DNA of 64,000 nucleotides from Ridgeia piscesae (Eukaryota > Annelida > Polychaeta > Sabellida > Siboglinidae), in NCBI GenBank assembly GCA_025642075.2, contig JAODUO010000883.1, positions 230,001 through 294,000 of the forward strand. Reading direction: 5' to 3'. Position numbers and translations under genes: made by a program. Under the pieces are notes generated by a model that was not told the DNA's origin, did no database searches, and worked only from the letters and a program-made list of their open reading frames with translations. Below, in pieces: positions 12,951-27,900 of this stretch (position 1 is the stretch's first letter; each line of letters begins with the position of its first letter).

Positions 12951-15900
12951 GTAAGTGCATGCATGGGACAGACCACGCAGACCACGCAATTATGTCAGTA
13001 GATGTGTTGAATGTTCCTTTGTCAGTAATGTTTTAAATCCATTGTTGGTTATAATGTATTATGTCGGTTCTATGTAGGCCTTTGGAAGATGCTTGGTACT
13101 GATGGTGCGGATAAAAATATTTGTAAAAATCAAAATAGTTCAAAATCATTTATTAAAATAATTCCTGATGCTCAAACAAAACAATATTTGATTTATTTCA
13201 ATTTTGGATTAACCGATTTCTAATGTTACGTATATAGTGTTGTGCAGTATTGTAACAGTCAGAGTGAAGCCATACGATTAAAGGACAGTGTATGGTCTAT
13301 GATAGTTGGCCATTAATATGCCAATTATTTATCTTTAGAGCTAGATATATCATATATTAGATTATATGATTAGAATATTATCATTTAAGTACCTAGAAGT
13401 ATTCATGATCACATTAATTAGGCTTAATTAATTAATTAAAGTTGTTTTAGCATGTTAATGACTGGTATGTCTCGATGGTAGTTCATCATGGCATACATGA
13501 TTCAAGCTTCAAGCTCTAGCTATTAATTCAGACGAGAGTCGAGAGAGTTGAGAGTCGACACCATGCAAAGACTGGCTTATGACTGATTTATTTGACATAC
13601 ATTTGTTGTGTCCGAGTCCATGACGGTGATAACTACATGCCAGTCACGGTGGTAGTGGTGTGACTGTCACGGTTTCGCTGTAATTGTAAAGCTGTTATTG
13701 CTGTCTGCCCTTTGTAACAGAGCACAGTGACAAGTCTTATCAGTTGTCACGTACGGGTGCATAATATGTATCTGTGATCTGCAGCAGGATTGTGTTGTGG
13801 TAGTTTGTGTAGCCATGTCTCTCGTAAACAAACCAGTAATTGAAGTAAAGTACACCAGAACATCTAGGTGTCATGTTTAATGAGACTGCTGGCTAAGGTA
13901 TTTAAAGAACCTGTCACTTGGACAGGGTAAAACCCGATGTGGACGGGTAGAAATATTACTGGACGGGTGGTGGACGGGGAACAAATGAAGGAGCATAAAA
14001 GGTTTTCTAAAACCACAGATATGCCTTGGAAATGGGGTAAATGAGAGGTGATAAAACACGTCTCAACCGGCCTGTATGTGTACGAGTTACCATCTTCGTG
14101 TCCATCAACAACATTTGTGACTGGCAGAAGTTTTATCCCTGCGGATAAGGAAGTCATTAGAGTCCCACAAAGTGAGGCTGGATGTAAGAGATGCACCAGT
14201 TATGTTCCTACTGATGCTGCTGGTGTTTACCTGATTAGAGAGCAACGCAGCTTTATGTAGGACAACAGTTTGGCCAGCCATTTTTTGTGGATCCGTTGAT
14301 GTTAACTTATATTCATACACGCCAGTGTTTCATGACCTGAAATAAATATATGTTGTGACATCCATTTACACCCTTTTTCAGAGTGTAAGTAGCTATATCT
14401 ATGATTTCTGAAGACTCAGTGTTGAAGTCCATTGACATTTCTGTCCGTCCACATCGGGTTTTACCCATCCAAATGATGGGTGGACGGGTCTCTGCATAAA
14501 GCTAGGGTTGGCCATTATAAATGTTTCCTTTCATTGGGGTCTTCACTAAGAATGCTTTTTAAATAAAAAATATTCCATATACATTGTAGACATTTCACAG
14601 TCGTTCCATTTGCTGTTGTTGAGTAAATCAGATATCACTTTATCATGAGATATCACTTTGATCTGTACACACTGCTATCAACTTCATGAGTTTGTGTAAT
14701 CACAGAAGGTAGTTTACAGATACCATGGTAGTTGTAATCACCATTTCATTGACATTAGTTTATCTCGTGCGTTTCTGCTAACATTTGGTGACTTGACCAA
14801 GCAGCTACATACGCTAACTAATAAAATAAGCGTGATATATGGACTTTGTTTTGACTCTTGTGATAGCAGAATTGTAGTTGCTGCTTGATGCAGAGTTAGT
14901 TTTTCTTGGCTTCCTGTTTACTGTGGGGTGAGGGTGTTTCTGTGCCGTACACATGTACTCACACTCACTCACACAGTGCAGATGTTCTACAGGAGTATAA
15001 ACAACAAACAACACCCTGAGGTCTTGGCTGCAGTTGTTTCAGGCCCACAAACCTTCTGCTAGATTGTAGGTCTACTGATGTTATCATTTGTAAGATCAAT
15101 CTACAACAAGTTATCAACCCATTTGGTGTACAAAAACATACAAGATATTACTCATGACATGTTATGAAGGTATTTATACATGTTTAGCCTGCACAGAAAT
15201 AGACTACAATGCAGCTCTCTGTGAGCGATTAAGCACAACACAACCTGTGTATATGTGTGGTTAAAATTAGTGCATCGCCAGTCACGAATAAAACCAGAGT
15301 ATTAAATGCCTACTGGGCAAACTGTGTAGTTTTATTGTTTGCTGTCTTTGGTAAACAGTCTTCTTGTGTTACCAACTGTATGATATCTCATACAGCAGTC
15401 AGTTTGTCTGTGATCAGTGACCAGCCTGCAGCCCCAGGGCAACGTCAACTCTGGTCTCGTTTAAACATTTCCATATCATGCAACACATCATTACACATGT
15501 CAGGTGGTATATAGCATCAAGTGTGTGCTTGACAGCATTTTTACAGATGTAATTTTTCTAGGACATGCATGTCAGTTGGTGACAGGAGAAGTTAAGATGG
15601 AGGCTGTGTGGTAATAGTAACTGATGTATTTGATGTGGATGTATGTTAATTATTTACTCCATTTTTATTTCTGCTGTCACCAGTTGACATGCGTGTCCTA
15701 GAACTATGACAGTTGGTCTGTCATGTGCTGGTCCCACTCAACTCAACTGTGAGTCTCCAACAATACATCTGTACAAATGCTCTCATGAAAATACTTAATG
15801 CTAGATACTATCTACATCTATCTGACATAAATAGTTTGCTCCAGGTGCCTTACTTATTGTGTTTGCTCCAGGTGCCTTCCTTGTGCCTTACTTCATCATC

Positions 15901-18900
15901 CTCATAGTCGTGGGTTTCCCGATGCTGCTACTGGAGATGGGCATTGGTCAGTTTGCGTCCCTGGGCCCTGTCACAATCTGGCGCATCAGTCCACTCTTCA
16001 AAGGTGAGTCGTCCTGCCTCGATATCTTGTCACATGCTCTCCTGCAGGTGTGGTTGATTAAAAAAATATTTAGAGAAATTTACGCTTTTGATGCCAATCT
16101 TGTTGGATCATCTGTATTCCTGGATGATACACAACTAACCCAAACAGACACAAATTATGACTATAAACCACAGGTGTGTCATTTGCACAGGTGTGTTCAA
16201 ATAAGTGTGTCGAGGTGTGTTAAGACAAAGGGTGCTGATCAGCAGAAGTGGATGAGTGCATGTGTATCAGGAAAAATAATAATTAGTGCAGAAACCGAGG
16301 AGTTTGAAGTCTCGTTAGACTGCTCACATGTCTTATGTCATGGTTTACTGGAATTAGTTTGCCTGTCTCTATCTGGTTGTGGAAGATGTTGACTTTTTTG
16401 AATCAGCATTTCCCATGACTACTGATCTGTCCTCTGTCAGACTTGATGTTAAATTTCATGATTTTCAACAATACATTTTTTAAACTGATCTATGCACATC
16501 CATTCTCTAGATGTCAGTATGTGATGTGTTCTAACGAAATCGTATGTCAAAAATAAAAAATTAAGATAGTCACACCATTGGAAAGAAGATATATTCAGCT
16601 TTCCAATGGTGTAAAAATCATGGACCTAGCACACACGTAGCCAGAGTTATTTGACACTGAATGTGCCTGGGGTAGAAAAGTTCAAACTGAGAAAAACACA
16701 CCTGAAGTTCGTGGTCGCGTAAGCACATGATCGTGTACGTTCTGTTTCTCCATTTGATGCTTTTGAAATAAACTCCCGAGTCATGGTTGTTGTCAAAGAT
16801 TGATTACTGAAACTTAGAACATAATCCATGTATTTAGCAAGGTTTTGTAGCAGTGACCTGATCGATCACGCTTATTGACAGAACTTTAGTGAGTGCGCAC
16901 TCCGCCAGTGTGCACAACTTTAGTGAGTGCACACTCTGCCTGCGTGCACAACTTTAGTGAGTGCACCCTCCGCCTGCGTGCACAACTTTAGTGAGTGCAC
17001 ACTCCGCCTGCATGCACAACTTTAGTGAGTGCACACTCCGCCTGCGTGCACAACTTTAGTGAGTGCACACACCGCCTGCGTGCACAACTTTAGTGAGTGC
17101 ACACTCCGCCTGCGTGCACAACTTTAGTGAGTGCACACTCTGCCTGCGTGCACAACTTTAGTGAGTGCACACTCTGCCTGCGTGCACAACTTTAGTGAGT
17201 GCACACTCCGTCTGCATGCACAACTTTAGTGAGTGCACACTCCGCCTGCGTGCACAACTTTAGTGAGTGCACACACCGCCTGCGTGCACAACTTTAGTGA
17301 GTGCACACACCGCCTGCGTGCACAACTTTAGTGAGTGCACACTCCGCCTGCGTGCACAACTTTAGTGAGTGCACACTCCGCCTGCGTGCACAACTTTAGT
17401 GAGTGCACACTCCGCCTGCGTGCACAACTTTAGTGAGTGCACACACCGCCTGCGTGCACAACTTTAGTGAGTGCACACACCGCCTGCGTGCACAACTTTA
17501 GTGAGTGCACACTCCGCCTGCGTGCACAACTTTAGTGAGTGCACACTCCGCCTGCGTGCACAACTTTAGTGAGTGCACACTCCGCCTGCGTGCACAACTT
17601 TAGTGAGTGCACACTCCGCCTGCGTGCACAACTTTAGTGAGTGCACACTCCGCCTGCGTGCACAACTTTAGTGAGTGCACACTCCGCCTGCGTGCACAAC
17701 TTTAGTGAGTGCACACTCCGCCTGCGTGCACAACTTTAGTGAGTGCACACTCCGCCTGCGTGCACAACTTTAGTGAGTGCACACTCTGCCTGCGTGCACA
17801 ACTTTAGTGAGTGCACACACCGCCTGGGTGCACAACTTTAGTGAGTGCACACACCGCCTGCGTGCACAACTTTAGTGAGTGCACACACCGCCTGCGTGCA
17901 CAACTTTAGTGAGTGCACACACCGCCTGCGTGCACAACTTTAGTGAGTGCACACTCCGCCTGCGTGCACAACTTTAGTGAGTGCACACTCCGCCTGCATG
18001 CACAACTTTAGTGAGTGCACACTCCGCCTGCGTGCACAACTTTAGTGAGTGCACACTCCGCCTGCGTGCACAACTTTAGTGAGTGCACACACCGCCTGCG
18101 TGCACAACTTTAGTGAGTGCAAGCACACCTCCTGCGTGCACAACTTTAGTGAGTGCACATGCCGCCTGCGTGCACAACTTTAGTGAGTGCACACCCCGCC
18201 TGCGTGCACAACTTTAGTGAGTGCACATGCCGCCTGCGTGCACAACTTTAGTGAGTGCACACTCCGCCTGGTGCACAACTTTAGTGAGTGCACACTCCGC
18301 CTGCGTGCACAACTTTAGTGAGTGCATACTCCGCCTGCATGCACAACTTTAGTGAGTGCACACTCCGCCTGCGTGCACAACTTTAGTGAGTGCACACTCC
18401 GCCTGCGTGCACAACTTTAGTGAGTGCACACTCCGCCTGCATGCACAACTTTAAGCCAGTCAGGGTCCTTCTATCATCCACGCCTCCATATCGGATGATG
18501 TTTGCTTACATATAGGCCTGTCTGATAAATGCTGCTATTGGCTAAAATTTACATCAGTGGGAATTCCACTGTGAGAAAGAGGACATTCTGAACTTTCTCA
18601 TAGAACCAATTAAATATGTCTGCCAAGTGTCGAGGGAAACCCAGGAGAATGCGACTTGAAGAAGTGCGATTTATCGGTTTTGTTTTACAAAATTCATGCA
18701 TGAAATGATATGTAGCCTTTTGAAAAAGGTTATAAGATGTACTAAATAGTAATACAAATGAGAAATAAGCATTGCCAATTGGCAGAAAAGATATATATAA
18801 AATTTTATTTTGATGATAAAAACTCAAATTCATTGATCATTTTCGTGCAATGTTTGTATGATGGTTTCTCGACACCAAGTTCACTGACATACCATACATG

Positions 18901-21900
18901 CATAGATGCCAATCTTTACTGATCGACACCTGTAAGACTCTGGACAAAAATCCATAAGAAATCCATAAGCAAGGACGGGGAACCGATGATTTTAAATTCA
19001 CGGTTACATACAAAAAAATAATTTTAACAAGAACAATTTTATTACAACAGCACCCACAATATACAAACCACAATGTTCACTTAACTCCCACAATATACAA
19101 CACCATCACCCACAACGTTCACTTAACACCCACAATATACAACACCATCACCCACAACGTTCACTTAACACCCACAATATACAACACCATCACCCACAAC
19201 GTTCACTTAACACCCACAATATACAACACCATCACCCACAACGTTCACTTAACACCCACAATATACAACACCATCACCCACAACGTTCACTTAACACCCA
19301 CAATATACAACACCATCACCCACAACGTTCACTTAACACCCGCAATATACAACACCATCACCCACAACGTTCACTTAACACCCACAATATACAACACCAT
19401 CACCCACAACGTTCACTTAACACCCGCAATATACAACACCATCACCCACAACGTTCACTTAACACCCGCAATATACAACACCATCACCCACAACGTTCAC
19501 TTAACACCCACAATATACAACACCATCACCCACAGCTTTTTCGTTGGAGGCTCCATATCCATACATGTTAAGTTTTGGAAATGCCAATGTGGGAGATTTA
19601 TACGTAAATCGGAGGGTCTCGGAGGGAAAACGGTATTTTATACGTAAATCGGAGGCTCTTGGAAAATGGGGCTATTATATGTAAATTCTGTTTTTAACCA
19701 TAAATGCAAAGAATATAATACAAAAAGGAATACATTCCACTGATTAAGATATTGACATAGATATTGTTATATGAATTAACTTACTCTGGAGCAAAAACAT
19801 TCTTGGAGCCATGAACAATATTCAATATTAACATATATGTTTTATTATCACTATATAATACCACAAATATAATAAATTCCCTGGTAATCTCATATAAAAA
19901 ATGATGTGTTGCTGTTTGGCCCTCGTGAATTAAAAAGAAGGCTTAGCCTTGGTGATAGAACAATAAATATTATAATGTTCAGTAATTTACTTCTTGTGTT
20001 CTAGGTATAGGCCTCAGCTTCTGATATGTATCATAGGTTGCAAAGAATCCATTGCATGAAAAGCAGCAGCATCTACATGATATTTTGTTACACAATTAAC
20101 ATAATCTTTACATGTAAAACTTGAATATGGAATTCATTTTCATGAGCTGGACTGAGCCATGGTGACACAGGCCCGACTGGAGATATTTAAATAAGCATGT
20201 TTTCGTCTGTTAAGGATGTTTTCCATTTACATGTCAAATGTATTCAAATAATAAAGCGCTTAGCAAAGGTACATACATTTACAAACATGCACATGTAATG
20301 TAGATGTATGGATGGACATTATTTGTATAGATGTAAACGGATTGCAGTTTATTCTACAAGACTGGAATGTACACAGTGGGCGATAATATGGTATCAAAGC
20401 GGCTCGCGGCATTTCTATAAAGCTGATAACCAATGTCAGCGACAGACAAGGTGTAGGTCTTGTACTTAGGTATTTATTAGACTGTTTTTAATGTTCAGTT
20501 ATCACAGTAAGACGTGATTTAAATAATTCCAATTCAGGTCATTGTTCAAATCGTTGTCCGCGCCTGCGAGCGCCCCGCGGTGTCTGTGAGCATTAGCTCA
20601 GTCTCAGATTCGATTGCAATTAGTTAACTGGCATTGCTATTCATTGTGAGGCGACTCTGAAAAACACTTGAGACAATACCCAGCCAGAAATAAACCAATT
20701 ATCCGCACCCAGTAAGGTAAATTACGTACAATTTGTTTGTTTTGGGTGAACTGAAAACCGGAAAGAGCCGGATGCTCCTAGTCCTGCAATTGTTTTCACT
20801 TATGTTTCGATGAAATTGGCGGAGATTGTTTGTCCCGCGCGGGAGATCGGGAGATTTTCTGTAATTGCGGGAGACTTAACATGTATGCATATCGGTCAAC
20901 TTTCGCATGTGATGTGAAATTACAGGTGCTTTCCCGCGGGTAGTGTCCGGAAAAAATAGTGCACCCTGGGATAGATCACGTGCGACTTTCATTAGTGCAC
21001 ATGTATCCGCTAGGTGGCAGCTCTCATCCAAATGAATACAACAAAATGGCCGTTTTCCGATTCACGAAAAGATAACGAAAAGCATGAAGGATTGCTTATT
21101 TAGATGATAACGACTCATGCAAAATTATTATATTAAAAAATAAATTAAAACCTGACAATATGTATTACCCGTAAGGAATTAGTCCTACGCCCGTAAGACC
21201 GCCAAATGCCAAAAAATCCGTAAGTCTTACGGGTGATCCGTAAGAGTTGGCATCTATGCATACATGTCACTAGAGGACGTCACATATACTAATGTGTGTG
21301 ATCAGGGAATTACAGAACCGCTTCTGAGGGTAACTAATTACTCATCGTGGATGAAGGTGAACCAACTGGCATTTGGATGGGTACAATTCAATTGTGTGTG
21401 GTTGGATGGGTAAACATTAAATTGTGGAGCAAAAGATTTAATTATTTCAGTTTTGTTGTTAATTGTGAATGGGTGTCACTCTTGTGTTAAGCGTGGCTCT
21501 GGACATCATAATTATACACGTTTAGAATGGCATCTGTCTACGCGTGGTCAAATGCACACACCTACCAGGACATGTTTAGATTAGCATACACAGAGGAAAA
21601 GAAGAAACTGTTCTCATAAGCAACTGTCTGTTATTAACCCTTTCATTGTGAGGCCAATGTTGGAACAGGGAAATAGATGTTGTGTTTGCATGACACTGAC
21701 GGGAACAATGTAATCAGAGACAGCGTAGAGCGGCTGATTAATCCAACGCTAAAACATTGTCTGGCAATATCTTCCCGCGAACTGACAGTGCGCGTCTGAT
21801 TGATGCAACTGTATCTAGTAAATACTGGTTGCCATTTCTCTGACTATCTTCATGTTGGTGCAGTCACGGGGTTAATTATACAGTTTACACTGTAATTGGA

Positions 21901-24900
21901 ATTGAAAATCCAGTTGCAGAATTGGAATTTGTGCTGTGCATTCCAAGGTAATTGGAATTGGTGAAAATGTAATTGGAATTTGTTTCAGTTATTTTTTAAT
22001 TACACATACAATTTTGCTTCTAAAAATGGAATTTGTTAAAATGTACATGATAGTGTATGGTAATGTTAGAAATTACATAATTAATTATAGTAATGGTGCT
22101 ATAAAATAAGTAATTTTCTTATTTGAGTATGTTTATAGAGAGTTCATAATGTTATTTTTAAATGTAATTAATAATTGGAATTTAATTTTTTAAGGTGGAA
22201 TTAATAATTTGTAATTGGAGTTGATAATTGGGGTAATGTATCTGATCCCAAGTCTAAATGCGTGTCCAATCACATGGTGAGTGAGGCCCTGTCTGACATA
22301 AAACATCAATCCATGATACACTGTACGCTTTCATGAATTGTTGGGTTATATGTTCTTATTATCACCCTAACAGCCTTCACAAAGGTTCTGATTTCTTCTT
22401 TACTCAGTACTTGTTGTGCCAGTGTGACAAATGGCTGTACAGGTAACAAATATGTTCGTCACATGAATTTCTGGGAGAGGAAAGCTGGCATTTATAAATG
22501 TTAATGTTATTTCCTTCCAGATGTTGATTATGTCATTGGTGTCTGGTTGTTGCAGAAGCACGCCTGCCTTGTTCTTAATGCTTTATGTAATAAAGCTGTG
22601 AGTCTGTGTAATGTTCCTGTCTACTTCTCGCAGTTGACTGTAAAATCTCTGTCTAATCACGTGTGCGGAATTCATGGAGGTTCTATCTCCTTGTAGACTG
22701 CCTGGGTAGACACAGTCTACTATATTTCAAGTCAGTGATCAGGCTTGTTTTCAGTGACTTGCACTGATCAATCATCTGGCACAGCTAGCGGTTGGTGTTG
22801 TGAGCTACTTACTAGGCTCGCTTGCTCCAGGCAGGAGATGCTGTCCCCACTCGTCTTTGATCAAAATGTCAGCTGCTTGGTAAACGATTGTTTGTGGATT
22901 GTGTTGAAAACTCGGTGCTAAATATTGGGGTAACACTGAGAGAGTGCTGCTGGACAGGTCAAATGGAACCAACCCATCATTTCTCTAAATCAGGTTAGTG
23001 TATCTATTTATCGTGCCTATTTTTCTTTCAGATTTGAAGCTACGTAAGATTGGATTCATATACATAAATGTTATTGCAGTTAAATTATATATTTTCATGG
23101 TGATAGTCAGCTGTACTTTACAGAGTCGCCCAGTTAACTGAAGACGTGGACAGCCTGTTACGCCCTACACGTGCATTGTCTGCGTCTGTTGCAGGTATTG
23201 GCTATGCCATTGTCATGATATACCTGACGTGTCTGTCTGTTGCAGGTATTGGCTATGCCATTATCATGATACACCTGACATGTCGGTCTGTTGCAGGTAT
23301 TGGCTATGCCATTGTCATGATACACCTGACATGTCTGTCTGTTGCAGGTATTGGCCATGCCATTGTCATGATACACCTGACGTGTCTGTCTGTTTCATGT
23401 ATTGGCTATGCCATTGTTGTGATACACCTGACGTGTTGGTCTGTTGCAGGTATTGGCCATGCCATTGTCATGATACACCTGACATGTCTGTCTGTCTATT
23501 GGCTATGCCATTGTCGTGATACACCTGACGTGTCTGTCTGTTGCAGGTATTGGCTATGCCATTGTCGTGATACACCTGACGTGTCTGTCTGTTGCAGGTA
23601 TTGGCCATGCCATTGTCGTGATACACCTGACGTGTCTGTCTGTTTCATGTATTGGCTATGCCATTGTCGTGATAGACCTGACGTGTTGGTCTGTTGCAGG
23701 TATTGGCTATGCCATTGTCGTGATACACCTGACGTGTTGGTCTGTTGCAGGTATTGGCTATGCCATTGTCGTGATACACCTGACGTGTTGGTCTGTTGCA
23801 GGTATTGGCTATGCCATTGTCTGATACACCTGACATGTCTGTCTGTCGTCTATTGGCTATGCCATTGTCATGATACACCTGACATGTCGGTCTGTTGCAG
23901 GTATTGGCTATGCCATTGTCGTGATCCTGCTACTCATGAACACGTACTACAACGTGCTCATCGCGTACGCTCTCTTCTACATGTTTGCGTCCATCACCAA
24001 TGAGTTGCCGTGGGCGCGCTGCAACAACCTGTGGAACACAGAGAACTGCATCGAGTCGCGATATGGTGAGATTGCTATGTGTAGTTGGAAGTATCTTCAG
24101 AGAAAACTGTGTATCAATACAGACTGCCTCCTGCGTACATTCTGAGGGGTGCCGTGGCGCAGTGGGTAGGGCAGCGCATCTCAATTAAGAGGACCAGTGT
24201 TCAGACCCTTTCGGTATGATTTTGTGGCTTGGAAGTTGATTTACTCTGTATTACTGTAAACTGATTAGGGCTGTAACATTCTAATGGAGTCGTTTAATAT
24301 AGGAAGGAATGCAGTTTTTTTTTGGATTTGACAATTCAATGCTTTAATACACAATTACATTTTATATCTAGTTTTATATAATAGGGCGTGCAAGTCTCCC
24401 GCGTGAAAACGAGGCTGGGGGCAGTTGGGGGCAGGAGGTCCATATACTCCATGTTAACATATAGGACTTTGTTTTGTTTTTGGTTGTAATAATCGAAATA
24501 GCATATTTCAGTTATATTGTCCGAAGGATTATTACAAGCAGAAGCAGTGGAACACTTTGCCGGTGACACTGATCACAGAAATCATGAATTTTAATTGATT
24601 ATTATGGTGGTTGCCATGGCAATAGCGGCGAGTACTTGTGTTTAGCGATCTTGACTAATAATGAAGAGTTCCAGTTTTCGCGCAGTACAACCCGTTTGGG
24701 CCAAACCTATACATGTGTTATGATTATTTGCATTTAGACAACTTGTCAGATATAAGTGCTTATCAAAATTACAATGTACAGCAATGTAAAATGCAAATTC
24801 CATAAAAAAGACACATACGGTCTAACATCGTGTCTATTATCTGCACTACGTAAATCGCCATGTGTCTATGATAGTGGGATAAACTCAATATTAAATCGGA

Positions 24901-27900
24901 CATTTAAGATAAGAAACATATAACAAGATATTTGTGATCTGATTTTCCTAGTATTCATCAGTCGGAAGCTACAACTGTCATCCATCGTTAGAATATTATT
25001 CTTGTGTCTAGTCCCCAATTAGTCTCGCTTAGTCCCCAATAAGCAGGCCCTATTATTAGTAATTACTTAATTACTAGGTCAACATCAATGTTTGCAGTTG
25101 TAAGCATGGATCACAGAAAGTTTTTAACAACTACAGAAATGTGAGTCCATTTAAAAAACATTTCTTTGGTTAAACAAAACGTGGCATTCAAATCATAAAT
25201 GCTCACTTGGGGAGTCATGTGAAAACTGTTTAAATGCATCTGTTTTGTGTGTAGATGGACCGTCAAACAAAAGTGGAGCAATAGACGCAAGCAATAATTC
25301 AACAAACTTACGTTTTCTCCTGAAGACACCGACAGAAGAGTTCTTTGAGTAAGTACAGTAGTCATTCTCTTACTCTTTATTCACTCTTATTGGTTACCCA
25401 TAAATTACTTAATTTCTGTTTTCTAAGGTCATAGGGGTGATCAACGTGAATCTGTTGTTTCTGGCACTATGTCCTTGTGCCATATGTTTTGTAGAAATTA
25501 TATGCGGTAAATGCTGTCTAAACTTGTTTTGTGTTTGTGGTAATAATCTGCTACAAGTGTTATCTGGCGTTGAGCAAGTAGGCTGTCTCTAAACATGTTT
25601 TGGGTTTGTCACCTGCAATTGACTGATTAGGTTCTCTCTAACCATGTTTTGTGTATGTAGGAACCGCCTTCTACACATGTCGTCTGGCATTGACTGGGTA
25701 GACTCTGACCGTGTCTTGTGTCTGTAGGAACCACCTTCTACACATGTCGTCTGGCTTTGACCGGGTAGACTCTGTCTGACCGTGTCTTGTGTCTGTAGGA
25801 ACCACCTTCTACACATGTCGTCTGGCTTTGACCGGGTAGACTCTGTCTGACCGTGTCTTGTGTCTGTAGGAACCACTTTCTACACGTGTCGTCTGGCATT
25901 GACCGGGTAGACTCTGTCTGACCGTGTCTTGTGTCTGTAGGAACCACCTTCTACACGTGTCGTCTGGCATTGACCAGGTAGACTCTGTCTGATCGTGTCT
26001 TGTGTCTGTAGGAACCACTTTCTACACATGTCGTCTGGCATTGACCAGGTAGACTCTGTCTGATCGTGTCTTGTGTCTGTAGGAACCACCTTCTACACAT
26101 GTCGTCTGGCATTGACCAGGTAGACTCTGTCTGACCGTGTCTTGTGTCTGTAGGAACCACCTTCTACACATGTCGTCTGGCTTTGACCGGGTAGACTCTG
26201 TCTGACCGTGTCTTGTGTCTGTAGGAACCACCTTCTACACATGTCGTCTGGCTTTGACCGGGTAGACTCTGTCTGACCGTGTCTTGTGTCTGTAGGAACC
26301 ACCTTCTACACATGTCGTCTGGCTTTGACCGGGTAGACTCTGTCTGACCGTGTCTTGTGTCTGTAGGAACCACCTTCTACACATGTCGTCTGGCTTTTAC
26401 CGGGTAGACTCTGTCTGACCGTGTCTTGTGTCTGTAGGAACCACCTTCTACACATGTCGTCTGGCTTTGACCGGGTAGACTCTGTCTGACCGTGTCTTGT
26501 GTCTGTAGGAACCACCTTCTACACATGTCGTCTGGCTTTGACCGGGTAGACTCTGTCTGACCGTGTCTTGTGTCTGTAGGAACCACCTTCTACACATGTC
26601 GTCTGGCTTTGACCAGGTAGACTCTGTCTGACCGTGTCTTGTGTCTGTAGGAACCACCTTCTACACATGTCGTCTGGCTTTGACCGGGTAGACTCTGTCT
26701 GACCGTGTCTTGTGTCTGTAGGAACCACCTTCTACACATGTCGTCTGGCTTTGACCGGGTAGACTCTGTCTGACCGTGTCTTGTGTCTGTAGGAACCACC
26801 TTCTACACATGTCGTCTGGCTTTGACCAGGTAGACTCTGTCTGACCGTGTCTTGTGTCTGTAGGAACCACCTTCTACACATGTCGTCTGGCTTTGACCGG
26901 GTAGACTCTGTCTGACCGTGTCTTGTGTCTGTAGGAACCACCTTCTACACATGTCGTCTGGCATTGACCAGGTAGACTCTGTCTGACCGTGTCTTGTGTC
27001 TGTGGGAACCACCTTCTACACATGTCGTCTGGCATTGACCAGGTAGACTCTGTCTGACCGTGTCTTGTGTCTGTGGGAACCACCTTCTACACATGTCGTC
27101 TGGCATTGACCAGGTAGACTCTGTCTGACCGTGTCTTGTGTCTGTAGGAACCACCTTCTACACATGTCGTCTGGCATTGACCAGGTAGACTCTGTCTGAC
27201 CGTGTCTTGTGTCTGTAGGAACCACCTTCTACACATGTCGTCTGGCATTGACAAGGTAGACTCTGTCTGACCGTGTCTTGTGTCTGTGGGAACCACCTTC
27301 TACACATGTCGTCTGGCATTGACCGGGTAGACTCTGTCTGACCGTGTCTTGTGTCTGTAGGAACCACCTTCTACACATGTCGTCTGGCTTTGACCGGGTA
27401 GACTCTGTCTGACCGTGTCTTGTGTCTGTAGGAACCACCTTCTACACATGTCGTCTGGCATTGACCAGGTAGACTCTGTCTGACCGTGTCTTGTGTCTGT
27501 GGGAACCACCTTCTACACATGTCGTCTGGCATTGACCAGGTAGACTCTGTCTGACCGTGTCTTGTGTCTGTGGGAACCACCTTCTACACATGTCGTCTGG
27601 CATTGACCAGGTAGACTCTGTCTGACCGTGTCTTGTGTCTGTAGGAACCACCTTCTACACATGTCGTCTGGCATTGACCAGGTAGACTCTGTCTGACCGT
27701 GTCTTGTGTCTGTAGGAACCACCTTCTACACATGTCGTCTGGCATTGACAAGGTAGACTCTGTCTGACCGTGTCTTGTGTCTGTAGGAACCACCTTCTAC
27801 ACATGTCGTCTGCCATTGACCAGGTAGACTCTGTCTGACCGCGTCTTGTGTCTGTAGGAACCACCTTCTACACGTGTCGTCTGGCATTGACCAGGTAGAC

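Noticed and set aside
23146..24003. 285-codon frame leading into SLC6 exon 3 region
   Set aside because: It is array translation and runs in a different frame from exon 3. Splice phase from exon 2 requires the acceptor at 23,900.
24143..24225. Functional tRNA gene
   Set aside because: A and B box-like motifs are present, but no complete cloverleaf or matching acceptor stem could be folded by eye. A SINE is likelier.
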